Shown: positions 8,088 through 16,705 of the stretch, one piece after another | Numbering within the stretch: position 1 is the stretch's first letter | How the letters are laid out: each line of letters starts with the position of its first letter | Translations under genes and position numbers: made by a program | Notes under the pieces: generated by a model | Databases searched by the model: none | What the model was told of the DNA's origin: nothing | The model's input: only the letters and a program-made list of their open reading frames with translations | Source: an uncultured Oscillospiraceae bacterium | GTDB lineage: Bacteria; Bacillota; Clostridia; Oscillospirales; Oscillospiraceae | Assembly: GCA_934622035.1 (NCBI GenBank) | Contig: CAKTVG010000009.1 | Span: 1-64,000 of the forward strand | Length of the DNA stretch: 64,000 bases | Reading direction: 5' to 3'

Positions 8088-10211
8088 ATGAGTGTATTAA
8101 CCGATCTGATCTATGGCGGCTCGAATGCCGTCGCCGGCCTGACCGAAGGAGCGGTCAACGACGCAATTGCAAAGTATGGTGCAGACAAAACACTCGCGTT
8201 CCCGGACACCGCGTACTTCTTCCCCACGATCTATGCCGCCACTGGCGTCAAGGTCACAAAGCTGGGCGATCTGCCCGCCTGCGTGGGTGTCCTGAAGAGC
8301 CTCATCACCAACCAGGAGGACCTCGGCCAGGCGCTCAACGCCGGTCTTGCCACCGCCGTCGGCGCGGAGATCCTCGAGGGCCTGAAGTATGTCGAGGGCG
8401 GCGACCCCTACGCTGCCGACTCCGGCATCGGCTTTGTGCCCGACCCCGTCATCCGCTCTCTGGGTGTGCCGCTGGTCACGGGCGATATCCCCGGCGTGGC
8501 GGTCGTGCTGGGCAAGGCGGATAACGCCGAAGACGTCGTCAAGGTTGTCAAGGACTATCAGTCCAAGGGCATCATGACCTTCATGGTCGGCGACGTCATT
8601 GAGCAGTGCGCCGAGGGCGGCGTCAAGATGGGCCTGGAGTTCCGTATTGTCCCCCTGGGCCATGACGTGACGAGCGTCATCCATGTCGTCACCGTCGCCA
8701 TCCGCGCGGCGCTGATCTTCGGCAACGTGCAGCCCGGCGACCTGGCCGGCCTGCTGGCCTATACCAAGGCGAGAGTTCCCGCCTTTGTCAACACCTTCGG
8801 CGCGATCGACAGCGTCGTCGTCTCTGCGGGCGCGGGCGCGATTGCTCTGGGCTTCCCGGTCGTTGTGGATATCGATCTGGGCGAAAACCAGGTGCCCGGC
8901 GCGCTGGAATCCGTCTGCGACCACGATCTGACCGTCAAGCGCTCCCTCGAGCTGCGCAACATCAAGATCAAGTCCAAGGAGCTGCCCATTCCCGTGGCCT
9001 TTGCCGCGGCCTTTGAGGGCGAGATCATCCGTAAGGCGGATATGCACAATGAGTTCTGGTCCGGCAAGAACGCCACGGCCGAGCTTGTTTCCATGTCCGA
9101 CAATGTCGAGGATCATAAGATCACCATCATCGGCAAGGATCTTGACGGCGGCGAGAAGAATCTCGCCCTTGTGACGAAGATCGACGTCTCCGGCGCAAAG
9201 ATGCAGGCCGACTTCGAGTCCGTCATCGAGCGTAAAATCCATGCCTGGTTCAACTATATGGAAGGCGTCATGCACACCGGCCAGCGCAACCAGGTCCGTG
9301 TCCGCGTCTCCAACGACGCCTATGAAAAGGGCCTGCGCCTGCACCACTTCGGCGAGGTGCTGTACCACATGATCATGGACGAATTCGACGCCGTTGTCGA
9401 TAAGTGCCAGGTCACCTTCATCACCGACGAGGCTGAGGCCGAGAAATTCCGCGACGAGGTCGCCATGCCGCGCTACAACGCGAGAGACGACCGCCTGTCC
9501 TCCATGACCGACGAGTCCGTCGACCGCTACTATACCTGCATCCTCTGCCAGTCCTTCGCACCGGCGCACTGCTGCGTCGTCACGCCGGAGCGCCTGGGCC
9601 TGTGCGGCGCAGTCTCCTGGCTGGACGCCAAGGCGACCAACGAGCTGAATCCGCAGGGTCCCTGCCAGCCCATCTTCAAGGAGGGCTGCCTCGACGAGCG
9701 CACCGGCCGCTATGAATCCGTCAACAAGATGGTCAAGGAAGCCACCCACGGCGCGGTGGAGAGCGTCACGCTGTACTCCATTCTGGAGGATCCGATGACC
9801 TCCTGCGGCTGCTTCGAATGCATCTGCGGCATCGAGCCGGTTTCCAACGGCTTTATCGTCGTCAACCGTGAGTACAAGGGCATGACGCCGGTCGGCATGA
9901 CCTTTGGCGAGCTGGCCTCCTGCACCGGCGGCGGCGTGCAGACGCCGGGCTATATGGGCCATGGCCGCCACTTCATCTCCTCGAAGAAGTTCATCGCCGC
10001 CGAGGGCGGCATCGAGCGTATCGTCTGGATGCCCAAGGAGCTGAAGGACGACGTCGCAGAGCGTCTGAACAAGACCGCCAAGGAGCTCTATGGCATCGAC
10101 AACTTCTCGGATATGATCGCCGACGAGACGATCTGCGAGGATTGCGAAGCGCTGATGGACTTCCTGACGGAGAAGAACCATCCGGTTCTCGGCCTGGAGC
10201 CGCTGATGTAA
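8088..10211 (+). CDS. acsB: Acetyl-CoA synthase (CODH/ACS beta subunit, bacterial type)
   Basis: The 707-residue protein is close to the ~729 residues of Moorella ACS, so it carries the bacterial N-terminal domain that archaeal CdhC lacks. A-cluster ligands are visible: a Cys-rich block CILCQSF...HCC...LGLCG at residues ~484-506 for the [4Fe-4S] cubane, and TSCGCFEC (~571-578), whose Cys-Gly-Cys holds the distal nickel. The cytosolic enzyme condenses the methyl group from the corrinoid protein, CO and CoA into acetyl-CoA. The start is an ATG 7 bases after CAGGAGGA. It is separated from acsC-acsE by a terminator and the lipoprotein gene. The gene for its usual CODH partner (acsA) is not in the window. 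Confidence 0.95.
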   Translation: MSVLTDLIYGGSNAVAGLTEGAVNDAIAKYGADKTLAFPDTAYFFPTIYAATGVKVTKLGDLPACVGVLKSLITNQEDLGQALNAGLATAVGAEILEGLKYVEGGDPYAADSGIGFVPDPVIRSLGVPLVTGDIPGVAVVLGKADNAEDVVKVVKDYQSKGIMTFMVGDVIEQCAEGGVKMGLEFRIVPLGHDVTSVIHVVTVAIRAALIFGNVQPGDLAGLLAYTKARVPAFVNTFGAIDSVVVSAGAGAIALGFPVVVDIDLGENQVPGALESVCDHDLTVKRSLELRNIKIKSKELPIPVAFAAAFEGEIIRKADMHNEFWSGKNATAELVSMSDNVEDHKITIIGKDLDGGEKNLALVTKIDVSGAKMQADFESVIERKIHAWFNYMEGVMHTGQRNQVRVRVSNDAYEKGLRLHHFGEVLYHMIMDEFDAVVDKCQVTFITDEAEAEKFRDEVAMPRYNARDDRLSSMTDESVDRYYTCILCQSFAPAHCCVVTPERLGLCGAVSWLDAKATNELNPQGPCQPIFKEGCLDERTGRYESVNKMVKEATHGAVESVTLYSILEDPMTSCGCFECICGIEPVSNGFIVVNREYKGMTPVGMTFGELASCTGGGVQTPGYMGHGRHFISSKKFIAAEGGIERIVWMPKELKDDVAERLNKTAKELYGIDNFSDMIADETICEDCEALMDFLTEKNHPVLGLEPLM

Positions 10212-10233
10212 TTTTCCCCTTTACAAAACCAAT

Positions 10234-10255
10234 GGGGAGGGCGCAAGCCCTCCCC
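10234..10255 (+). terminator. Hairpin after acsB
   Basis: GGGGAGGGC, GCAA tetraloop, GCCCTCCCC: a perfect 9-base stem 23 bases after the acsB stop. It has no T run, so it may stabilise the 3' end or act as a weak terminator. Confidence 0.5.
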
Positions 10256-10267
10256 AATCTGCCATTG

Positions 10268-10360
10268 CTACCGGGCGCGGCAGAGCCACGCCCCTACGGA
10301 ATGGTCCTGTTTTTTAACTGCACCCCGTGCAGGCAGGATACACAGGCCTGCCCTACACGG
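10268..10360. repeat. Intergenic palindromic repeat, copy 2
   Basis: The reverse orientation of the repeat (GGCAGAGCCACGCCCCTACG, 10280-10299), followed by a variant arm GTGCAGGCAG...GCCTGCCCTACACG. It lies between acsB and the cupin gene. Confidence 0.65.
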
Positions 10361-10425
10361 CTTTTGATTTTCGACAGCCCCGGAACATCCGTTCCTTCGC
10401 AATACAAACCAAAGGAGAACCCATC

Positions 10426-10755
10426 ATGCTGATCGATTTTTCCAACCTGAACGAAATGACCGCCGAACACTTCAAGGGCGGCGAAAAGAGCCTTGCCCGC
10501 CGCGTCTCCGGCGATGAAGCCTGCACCGTGATGCAGGGCCGCCTGATTCCCGGCGCGTCCATCGGAATGCACACCCACGAGGATTCCTGCGAGGTGATCT
10601 ATGTCCTTTCCGGTACGGCCTCCTTCGTCTTCAACGGCGAGCCGGAAACCGCCGAGGCCGGTCAGGCGCACTACTGCCCCAAGGGCGGTACCCACACCAT
10701 GAAAAATAACGGCGACTGCGACCTGGTCTTCTTGGCCGTCGTGCCGAAACAATAA
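10426..10755 (+). CDS. Small single-domain cupin protein
   Basis: The 109-residue protein carries both cupin motifs: MHTHEDSCEVIYVLSG (metal-binding His, His and Glu) and the second motif HYCPKGGTHTM with its His. This is the usual size of stand-alone cupins, which bind one metal ion in a beta-barrel. The ligands look intact, so a metal-bound cytosolic protein is likely. The substrate is unknown. The chosen ATG follows AAAGGAG; the upstream in-frame extension runs through a repeat and lacks a ribosome site. It lies 18 bases before acsV, in one transcript with it, which suggests a part in cofactor handling or sensing for the corrinoid/ACS system. That role is inference. Confidence 0.8.
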   Translation: MLIDFSNLNEMTAEHFKGGEKSLARRVSGDEACTVMQGRLIPGASIGMHTHEDSCEVIYVLSGTASFVFNGEPETAEAGQAHYCPKGGTHTMKNNGDCDLVFLAVVPKQ

Positions 10756-10773
10756 AAATAACGGAGAATACCC

Positions 10774-12702
10774 ATGTTTGAACTGACATTTACCTTTGAA
10801 AACGGCGATTCGCCGGTCCAGATCAGCGTTTCCCCCGAGGAAACCCTGCTGGAAGCCGCGCGAAAGGCCAATGTTGCAATCGACGCGCCCTGCTCCGGCA
10901 ACGGCTCCTGCGGCAAGTGCCGCGTGAAGCTCGTCTCCGGCGAGGTGGAGGGGCTTCAGACCTCCCATATCTCCGACGAGGAGTTTGCCGAGGGCTGGCG
11001 CCTGTCCTGCTGTACCTACGCCCGCTCGGACGTGACGGTGCAGGTGCCGGACATCGCCTCCGCCTACCGCAGCCGCATGAAGACGGCCGATCTCTCCTCC
11101 GGCGAGGAGATCGCCATTTTCGAAAACCTTCTGGCGGGCGTGCGCGAGGCGGGCATCCGTCTGGACAACTGCTTCCGTGCGGTCGAGCTGTCGCTCAGCG
11201 AACCGACGCTGGAGGACACCATGCCCGACAACGAGCGCCTGACCTGGGCGCTGGAGGAGGCGACCGGCTGCGAAAAGGTTGTTCTGCCGTTTTATGCCAT
11301 GAGCCGCCTGCCGAAGGCGCTGCGCGACGCCGAATGGCAGGTGCGCGTGCTCGGCGAGCAGAAGGACGGCGTTTTCACCGTCTATGACGTCACGGGCAAA
11401 AGCGACGCCGCACCCATGTGCGGCCTCGGCATCGACATCGGCACGACGACCGTCTCCGCCGTGCTCTTTGACCTGAAGGACGGCAAGCTTCTGTCCAAGG
11501 CCTCCGGCGGTAACGGCCAGATACGCTTCGGCGCGGACGTCATCAACCGCATCATCGAGCAGGGCAAGCCCGGCGGCCGCAAGAAGCTGCAGGACGCCAT
11601 CATTAAGGAAACACTCGTGCCGCTGATCGCGGAGCTATGCAAGGACGCGAAAATTTCCGCGCGCCGCATCCTGCGGCTGTGCGTCGGCGCGAACACGACG
11701 ATGAACCATCTGTTTGTCGGCGTGGACGCCGATCCCGTGCGCATGGAGCCGTACATCCCTGCCTTCTTCCACTGGGACGGTCTGCGGGCAAAGGATCTGA
11801 ATCTGCCCACCCACCCGGACGCGCAGGTGCTCATCGCGCCGAACATCGGCTCCTATGTCGGCGGCGACATCACCGCCGGTACCTTTGCCGGTATGATCTG
11901 GAACAAGGACGAGCTGTCGCTCTTCATAGACCTCGGCACCAACGGTGAAATCGTCTTCGGCAACCGCGACTTTCTGATGTCCTGCGCCTGCTCGGCAGGC
12001 CCGGCCTTTGAGGGCGGCGACATCTCCTGCGGCATGCGCGCGACGGACGGCGCAATCGAATCCTGCGTCATCGACAGGGATACCATGGAGCCGGCCTTCG
12101 GCATCATCGGCGAGGCGGGGCAGAAGCCCGTCGGCCTCTGCGGCAGCGGCATCATCGACACGATTGCCGAGCTTTTCCGCACCGGCATCATCAATTCCAA
12201 GGGCCTGTTCGTCCGTGATGGACGCCGCGTCGTGCGCGACCACCACGGCACCGGCCGCTATATCCTCGCTTTCCCGGAGGAATCCGCGACCGAGCGCGAG
12301 GTTTCCCTGAACGAGGTGGATATCCTGAACTTCATCCGCGCCAAGGGCGCCATCTATTCCGCCATCGATACGCTGCTCTCCGCCATGGACATGGACGAGA
12401 GCGTGCTTGAGGGCGTGTATGTCGCGGGCGGCATCGGCAGCGGTATCAACATGAAAAACGCCGTGCGCATCGGCATGTTCCCCAATGTGCCGCTGGAGCT
12501 GTTCCACTACATCGGCAACTCCTCCCTCGCGGGCGCTTACACCATGGCGCTGTCCGACGAGGCGACACAGAAGGTGGAGGAGGTCGCGAAAAACATGACC
12601 TACATGGAGCTGTCCACCCATCCGGGCTATATGGACGCCTTCGTGGCCGCCTGCTTCCTGCCGCACACCGACGCGTCCCGCTTCGCCGGGCTGGAGGACT
12701 GA
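10774..12702 (+). CDS. acsV: Reductive activator of the corrinoid iron-sulfur protein (RACo)
   Basis: The 642-residue protein starts with a plant-type [2Fe-2S] ferredoxin domain (CSGNGSCGKC at ~39-48 plus RLSCC near 80), followed by a linker region. From about residue 218 it has an ASKHA ATPase module (GIDIGTTTVSAVLFDL, VGANTTMNHL, FIDLGTNGEI). This is the RACo/DUF4445 architecture: in acetogens it uses ATP to drive one-electron reduction of inactive Co(II) in the corrinoid protein. Its natural partner here is AcsD plus the AcsC-AcsE fusion. The ATG follows a modest site (AACGGAG). The stop is 1 base before the next start, so expression is coupled with the DUF3786 gene. Confidence 0.93.
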   Translation: MFELTFTFENGDSPVQISVSPEETLLEAARKANVAIDAPCSGNGSCGKCRVKLVSGEVEGLQTSHISDEEFAEGWRLSCCTYARSDVTVQVPDIASAYRSRMKTADLSSGEEIAIFENLLAGVREAGIRLDNCFRAVELSLSEPTLEDTMPDNERLTWALEEATGCEKVVLPFYAMSRLPKALRDAEWQVRVLGEQKDGVFTVYDVTGKSDAAPMCGLGIDIGTTTVSAVLFDLKDGKLLSKASGGNGQIRFGADVINRIIEQGKPGGRKKLQDAIIKETLVPLIAELCKDAKISARRILRLCVGANTTMNHLFVGVDADPVRMEPYIPAFFHWDGLRAKDLNLPTHPDAQVLIAPNIGSYVGGDITAGTFAGMIWNKDELSLFIDLGTNGEIVFGNRDFLMSCACSAGPAFEGGDISCGMRATDGAIESCVIDRDTMEPAFGIIGEAGQKPVGLCGSGIIDTIAELFRTGIINSKGLFVRDGRRVVRDHHGTGRYILAFPEESATEREVSLNEVDILNFIRAKGAIYSAIDTLLSAMDMDESVLEGVYVAGGIGSGINMKNAVRIGMFPNVPLELFHYIGNSSLAGAYTMALSDEATQKVEEVAKNMTYMELSTHPGYMDAFVAACFLPHTDASRFAGLED

Positions 12703-12703
12703 T

Positions 12704-13315
12704 ATGCAGGTAGAAAACCACAAGGAAGAGGTCCCCTTCGAGCATTACTGCGAGAAATTTGCGGCGCTGGACCCCGCCGAGGCCGTGCAGCGGCTGGGCG
12801 TTTCCTTTGAAAACGGGGAATTTGCCGTCCGGCTGCTGGGCGTGACCTATTTTATTTCTCACCCGGCCTATGCCATCCGCGCCGGGGGCGACAGCCTTGC
12901 GCTGCACAGCCTGCCCGCGCAGACCTTCCTGCTGCGCTATCTGCTTGAAGGAAAGCGGATGCCCGCCTCGCAGGAATTCAAGACCTTCCGCGAAATGCCC
13001 TGGGGCGAGCTTTACATCAAGCCCTTCACCGGGCGCGTGCTCACGCGCGCGGCCTATGCCTTCGGTACGCGCACGCAGAAATTCCGCAAGGCGGCCGAAG
13101 CACTGGGCGGGCTGCCGCTGCGCCATGGCGACGCGGCCTATGAATTCGATTTTCTGAACAACTACCGCCTGCGGCTGATCGTCTGGGAGGGAGATGAGGA
13201 ATTTCCGCCCAATGCCCAACTGCTTTACAGTGCAAACTTTGCCGAGGGCTTTGCCGCGGAGGATCGCGTTGTGGCGGGCGATTTGCTCATTTCGTCGCTG
13301 AAGGCGGCAATGTAA
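12704..13315 (+). CDS. DUF3786-like protein
   Basis: A 203-residue soluble protein with no signal peptide and no membrane segment. Its layout (an acidic start, then GVTYFISHPAYAI, LLRYLLEGKRM, FKTFREMPWGELYIKPF and a C-terminal LLYSANFAE) agrees with my memory of DUF3786 proteins, which are of unknown function and often sit near corrinoid or CODH/ACS genes. It starts 1 base after the acsV stop, so it is translationally coupled to the activator. A role as a helper of RACo or of the corrinoid protein is a context-based guess. No catalytic motif is evident. Confidence 0.7.
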   Translation: MQVENHKEEVPFEHYCEKFAALDPAEAVQRLGVSFENGEFAVRLLGVTYFISHPAYAIRAGGDSLALHSLPAQTFLLRYLLEGKRMPASQEFKTFREMPWGELYIKPFTGRVLTRAAYAFGTRTQKFRKAAEALGGLPLRHGDAAYEFDFLNNYRLRLIVWEGDEEFPPNAQLLYSANFAEGFAAEDRVVAGDLLISSLKAAM

Positions 13316-13324
13316 GGAGAAACT

Positions 13325-14269
13325 ATGAACTTTCAATATAAGAATCTCAAGGAAACGCTGGAGCATGTTGAGGTGACGGATTCCGAGGTGGACCGCCAGC
13401 TCGAGCGTCTGCGCCAGCAGAGCCCCGCCGTCACGGTCATCACGGACCGCGCGTCCATCCTGGGCGACGAGCTGGTGCTCGACTACGCGGGCACCTGCGA
13501 GGGCGTTGCCTTTGAGGGCGGCACCGCCCAGAACCAGACGCTGACGCTCGGCAGCGGGATGTTCATCCCCGGCTTCGAGGAGCAGCTTTTGGGCAAGCGC
13601 CCCGGCGACCGCGTCACGGTGCACGTGACCTTCCCGGAAAACTATCCGCATGAATCGCTGGCGGGCAAGCCCGCCGACTTCGACTGCCTGGTGCATGAGA
13701 TTCGCAGCAAGCGCGAGTACGCGCTGGACGACACCTTTGCCCGTGAGGTCGGACGCTGCGAGTCGCTGGCGGCGATGCGGGAGGCGATTGCCGAGAGCCT
13801 GCGGCAGTACTATGGCGACCGCGCCGAGATGGAGCTACAGGACCGCCTGATCCGTCAGGCTGCGGCGACGCTGGACTATACTCCCACGCCCGAGGCGCTG
13901 GACGCCGCGCTGGAGGAGGAGCTGGACGCCATGCGCGCGCAGCTTGCCCAGAAGGGTCTGACGCTTGCAGACTATTGCAGCTTCATGGGCTCCTCCGAGG
14001 AAAAGCTCCGCGAGGAGCTGCGGCCGGAGGCCGAGCAGCGCGTGCGCATTCAGGCGGCGATTGAAAAAATCGCCAAGCTGGAGGACATCTCCGCCACGGA
14101 GCAGGACATCGCCGACGCCTGCGACAGCCTCTGCCGCCGCAATCACATCACCATGGAGCAGCTTGACAACCTCTACGACACCGAGTTTGCCAAGGCGCTC
14201 GAGCGCAGCGTCATCGGCGCAAAGGTACTGGAATTCGTCCGCAATCACGCCCAGATCAAACGGGCATAA
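13325..14269 (+). CDS. Trigger-factor-like peptidyl-prolyl isomerase/chaperone without ribosome-binding domain
   Basis: The 314-residue protein matches trigger factor from its pre-PPIase linker onward. A short N-terminal segment (~1-45) is followed by an FKBP-type domain (~46-130: LVLDYAGTCEG, FIPGFEEQLLGKRPGD, VTFPENYPHE) and then the helical C-terminal chaperone body (~130-314). Normal trigger factor has about 430 residues and an N-terminal domain that docks on the ribosome; that domain is absent here and the ATG is well placed after TAAGGAG, so this is not a truncated reading. It lies 9 bases after the DUF3786 gene in the acsV operon. A dedicated folding factor for acs products is plausible but inferred. 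Confidence 0.85.
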   Translation: MNFQYKNLKETLEHVEVTDSEVDRQLERLRQQSPAVTVITDRASILGDELVLDYAGTCEGVAFEGGTAQNQTLTLGSGMFIPGFEEQLLGKRPGDRVTVHVTFPENYPHESLAGKPADFDCLVHEIRSKREYALDDTFAREVGRCESLAAMREAIAESLRQYYGDRAEMELQDRLIRQAAATLDYTPTPEALDAALEEELDAMRAQLAQKGLTLADYCSFMGSSEEKLREELRPEAEQRVRIQAAIEKIAKLEDISATEQDIADACDSLCRRNHITMEQLDNLYDTEFAKALERSVIGAKVLEFVRNHAQIKRA

Positions 14270-14319
14270 AGCAATTGTAAAATCCTTCGTTTTTTTCGGT
14301 ACATTTTTCCGGAATCGTA

Positions 14320-14348
14320 TTGACTTCCGCGCAGGCGGATGCTATAAT
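14320..14348 (+). promoter_or_regulatory. fhs promoter
   Basis: TTGACT (14320-14325), 17-base spacer, TATAAT (14343-14348): one of the best sigma-A-type promoters in the window. It gives a leader of about 115 bases before fhs. Confidence 0.85.
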
Positions 14349-14358
14349 GCGAATGTAC

Positions 14359-14374
14359 CGATACTTTTGTATCG
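14359..14374. promoter_or_regulatory. Dyad CGATA-N6-TATCG after fhs promoter, candidate operator
   Basis: CGATA CTTTTG TATCG (with an inner extra pair, CGATAC TTTT GTATCG) starts about 10 bases after the -10 element and is followed by AATG, as at metF (2348-2363). At the RNA level it could also form a small hairpin. Confidence 0.5.
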
Positions 14375-14469
14375 AATGGCGCTGAGTGCGCGGACGAAGG
14401 ATGCGCAGCGTCAAAGAAATTTTTTCCGGGGGTGGTGAAAGATCCCGGAAAACAAGGAGGAAATACTCT

Positions 14470-16278
14470 ATGGCAATCGAATTCACTGATGGCAAGTACG
14501 TCGACGAAAACGGCCGCGTAACCCTCGATCCTACGGTCTATAAGGACTGGCAGATCGCGGAAGAAGCGGAAAAGGCGCTTCCCCCGGTAGAATACTTCCG
14601 GGAAAAGCTGGGCCTGCTGCCCGAGGAAATCATTCCCTACGGCAAGACCCCGAAGCTGGACTTCATCAAGATCATGAACCGTCTGAAGGATAAGCCCGAC
14701 GGCAAGTTCATCGAAGTCACGGCGATCACCCCGACCCCCCTGGGCGAAGGCAAGTCCACCACGTCCCTCGGCCTGATCGAAGGCCTCGGCAAACTCGGCA
14801 AGAATGTCGGCGGCTGCCTGCGTCAGCCCTCCGGCGGCCCGACCATGAACGTCAAGGGTACCGCAGCAGGCGGCGGCAACGCCCTGCTCATGCCCATGAC
14901 CGAGTTCTCCCTCGGCCTGACCGGCGACATCAACGACATCATGAACGCACATAACCTCGCCATGGTCGCGCTCAACGCCCGTATGCAGCACGAGCGCAAC
15001 TATAACGACGAGCAGCTGGCAAAGCGCGGCCTCAAGCGTCTGGACATCGACCCCAAGCGCGTTGAGATGGGCTGGGTCCTCGACTTCTGTGCACAGGGCC
15101 TGCGCAACATCATCATCGGCATCGGCGGCACGAAGGACGGCTATCTGATGGAGTCTAAGTTCGGCATCGCCGTTGGCTCCGAGCTGATGGCAATTCTCGC
15201 CGTCGCCCGCGACCTGAAGGATCTGCGCGAGCGTATCGGCAAGATCGTCGTCGCCTATTCCCGCAGCGGCAAGCCCGTCACCACCGAGGACCTCGAGGTC
15301 GCCGGTGCAATGACCGCCTGGATGCGCAACACCATCAACCCCACGATGTGCTACTCCGTCGAGCATCAGCCCGTGCTGATCCACGCCGGCCCGTTTGCAA
15401 ACATCGCCATCGGCCAGTCCTCCGTCATCGGCGACCGTCTGGCCCTCAAGCTCTTCGATTACCATGTTACCGAGTCCGGCTTCGCTGCCGACATCGGCTT
15501 TGAAAAGTTCTGGAACGTCAAGTGCCGCCTGTCCGGCCTGACCCCGAACGTCTCCGTCCTGGTTGCGACCATCCGTGCGCTGAAGATGCACGGCGGCGGC
15601 CCGGCGGTCGTTGCGGGACGTCCTCTGCCCGTCGAGTACACCGAGGAGAACCTCGAGCTGCTGGAAAAGGGCTGCGAGAACCTGTTCCACCATGTCAACA
15701 CCATTAAGAAGTCCGGCATCGTTCCGGTCGTCTGCATCAACCAGTTCTACACCGACACCGAGGCAGAAATCGCGCTTATCCGCAAGCTCTGCAAGGAGAA
15801 GGGCGTTCGCTGCGCACTGTCCAACCACTGGCGCTACGGCGGCGAGGGCGCGCTCGAGCTGGCGCAGACCGTCATCGAAGCCTGCGAAGAGAAGAACGAG
15901 ATCAAGTTCCTGTATCCGCTCGAAATGCCGCTGCGTCAGCGCGTTGAGCTGATCGCGAAGGAAGTCTACGGCGCCGACGGCGTTGATTGGGCTCCTCTTG
16001 CACTCGAGAAGGCAAAGCGCTTTGAGACCGATCCGAAGTACGCTGACTACTGCACCATGATGGTCAAGACCCACCTGTCCCTGAGCCACGAGCCCTCCTG
16101 GAAGGGTGTGCCGACCGGTTGGCGTCTGCCCATCCGCGACATCCTCGAGTATGGCGGCGCGAAGTTCCTCTGCCCGATGGCAGGCACCATCTCCATGATG
16201 CCCGGCACCAGCTCCGACCCGGCTTACCGCCGCATCGACGTCGATCTGGAAACCGGCAAGGTCTCCGGCCTGTTCTAA
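14470..16278 (+). CDS. fhs: Formate-tetrahydrofolate ligase
   Basis: The 602-residue protein has the ATP-binding loop TPTPLGEGKSTT (residues ~88-99) and strongly conserved FTHFS segments such as RQPSGGPTMNVKGTA, EFSLGLTGD and GGGPAVVAG. It condenses formate, ATP and THF to 10-formyl-THF, the ATP-consuming entry step of the methyl branch. The length is somewhat above the ~556-560 of the Moorella enzyme, mostly from terminal extensions. The start is an ATG 9 bases after AAGGAGG; an in-frame upstream extension covers the leader and is rejected. It has its own strong promoter and dyad, and a terminator follows directly. Confidence 0.95.
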   Translation: MAIEFTDGKYVDENGRVTLDPTVYKDWQIAEEAEKALPPVEYFREKLGLLPEEIIPYGKTPKLDFIKIMNRLKDKPDGKFIEVTAITPTPLGEGKSTTSLGLIEGLGKLGKNVGGCLRQPSGGPTMNVKGTAAGGGNALLMPMTEFSLGLTGDINDIMNAHNLAMVALNARMQHERNYNDEQLAKRGLKRLDIDPKRVEMGWVLDFCAQGLRNIIIGIGGTKDGYLMESKFGIAVGSELMAILAVARDLKDLRERIGKIVVAYSRSGKPVTTEDLEVAGAMTAWMRNTINPTMCYSVEHQPVLIHAGPFANIAIGQSSVIGDRLALKLFDYHVTESGFAADIGFEKFWNVKCRLSGLTPNVSVLVATIRALKMHGGGPAVVAGRPLPVEYTEENLELLEKGCENLFHHVNTIKKSGIVPVVCINQFYTDTEAEIALIRKLCKEKGVRCALSNHWRYGGEGALELAQTVIEACEEKNEIKFLYPLEMPLRQRVELIAKEVYGADGVDWAPLALEKAKRFETDPKYADYCTMMVKTHLSLSHEPSWKGVPTGWRLPIRDILEYGGAKFLCPMAGTISMMPGTSSDPAYRRIDVDLETGKVSGLF

Positions 16279-16293
16279 TCCAAACGATAAAAG

Positions 16294-16322
16294 CTCCGGC
16301 GGCACTCCCGCCGGAGTTTTTC
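16294..16322 (+). terminator. Rho-independent terminator after fhs
   Basis: CTCCGGCGG, loop CACTC, CCGCCGGAG, then TTTTTC. Stem of 9 perfect pairs, 15 bases after the fhs stop. Confidence 0.85.
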
Positions 16323-16326
16323 AAAG

Positions 16327-16450
16327 TACGCCCGCAGGGAGACGGGTTTCCTTTCCCGCGTGCAGGCATTTGCAAATCCGTAATTGCCTGCACCGGGCGA
16401 GGCAGAGCCACGCCGGATGATGCAGCAGTGCATCATGCCCCTACACGGCA
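16327..16450. repeat. Intergenic palindromic repeat, copy 3 (interrupted)
   Basis: GTGCAGGCA (16360-16368) pairs with TGCCTGCAC (16385-16393), followed by the reverse repeat core GGCAGAGCCACGCC. The core is split by a 23-base insert (16415-16437) containing ATGATGCA-GCAG-TGCATCAT, and then resumes as CCCTAC. Confidence 0.65.
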
Positions 16451-16492
16451 CAAGCAAGAATTATGACAGCTGCAAATGGCAAGGAGGAAACA

Positions 16493-16690
16493 ATGGCAAA
16501 GGAAAAGCGTTTTGTGCGCGTCTATACCGACGGTACACTGAGCACAACGGAGATCTGGGTGGACACCGTGACCGGCGTCAATTATCTCTATCATTCTGCC
16601 GGATACGGCGCCGGGCTGACCGTCCTGCTTGACCGCGACGGCAGGCCCGTCATTTCCGCCCTGCCCATCGACAAAGAAAACATCAAATAA
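16493..16690 (+). CDS. Small DUF6440-like protein
   Basis: A 65-residue soluble protein with a pattern typical of the DUF6440 family: DTVTGVNYLYHSAG followed by GLTVLLDRDGRPVIS. The function is unknown. The ATG follows AAGGAGG at good spacing; the in-frame upstream ATG at 16463 falls at the edge of a repeat and has no site. It stands 15 bases before fchA and probably shares its message. Small beta-rich proteins of this kind may bind a ligand or another protein, but nothing in the sequence shows a catalytic role. Confidence 0.65.
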   Translation: MAKEKRFVRVYTDGTLSTTEIWVDTVTGVNYLYHSAGYGAGLTVLLDRDGRPVISALPIDKENIK

Positions 16691-16705
16691 GGAGAAAATC
16701 AACTC

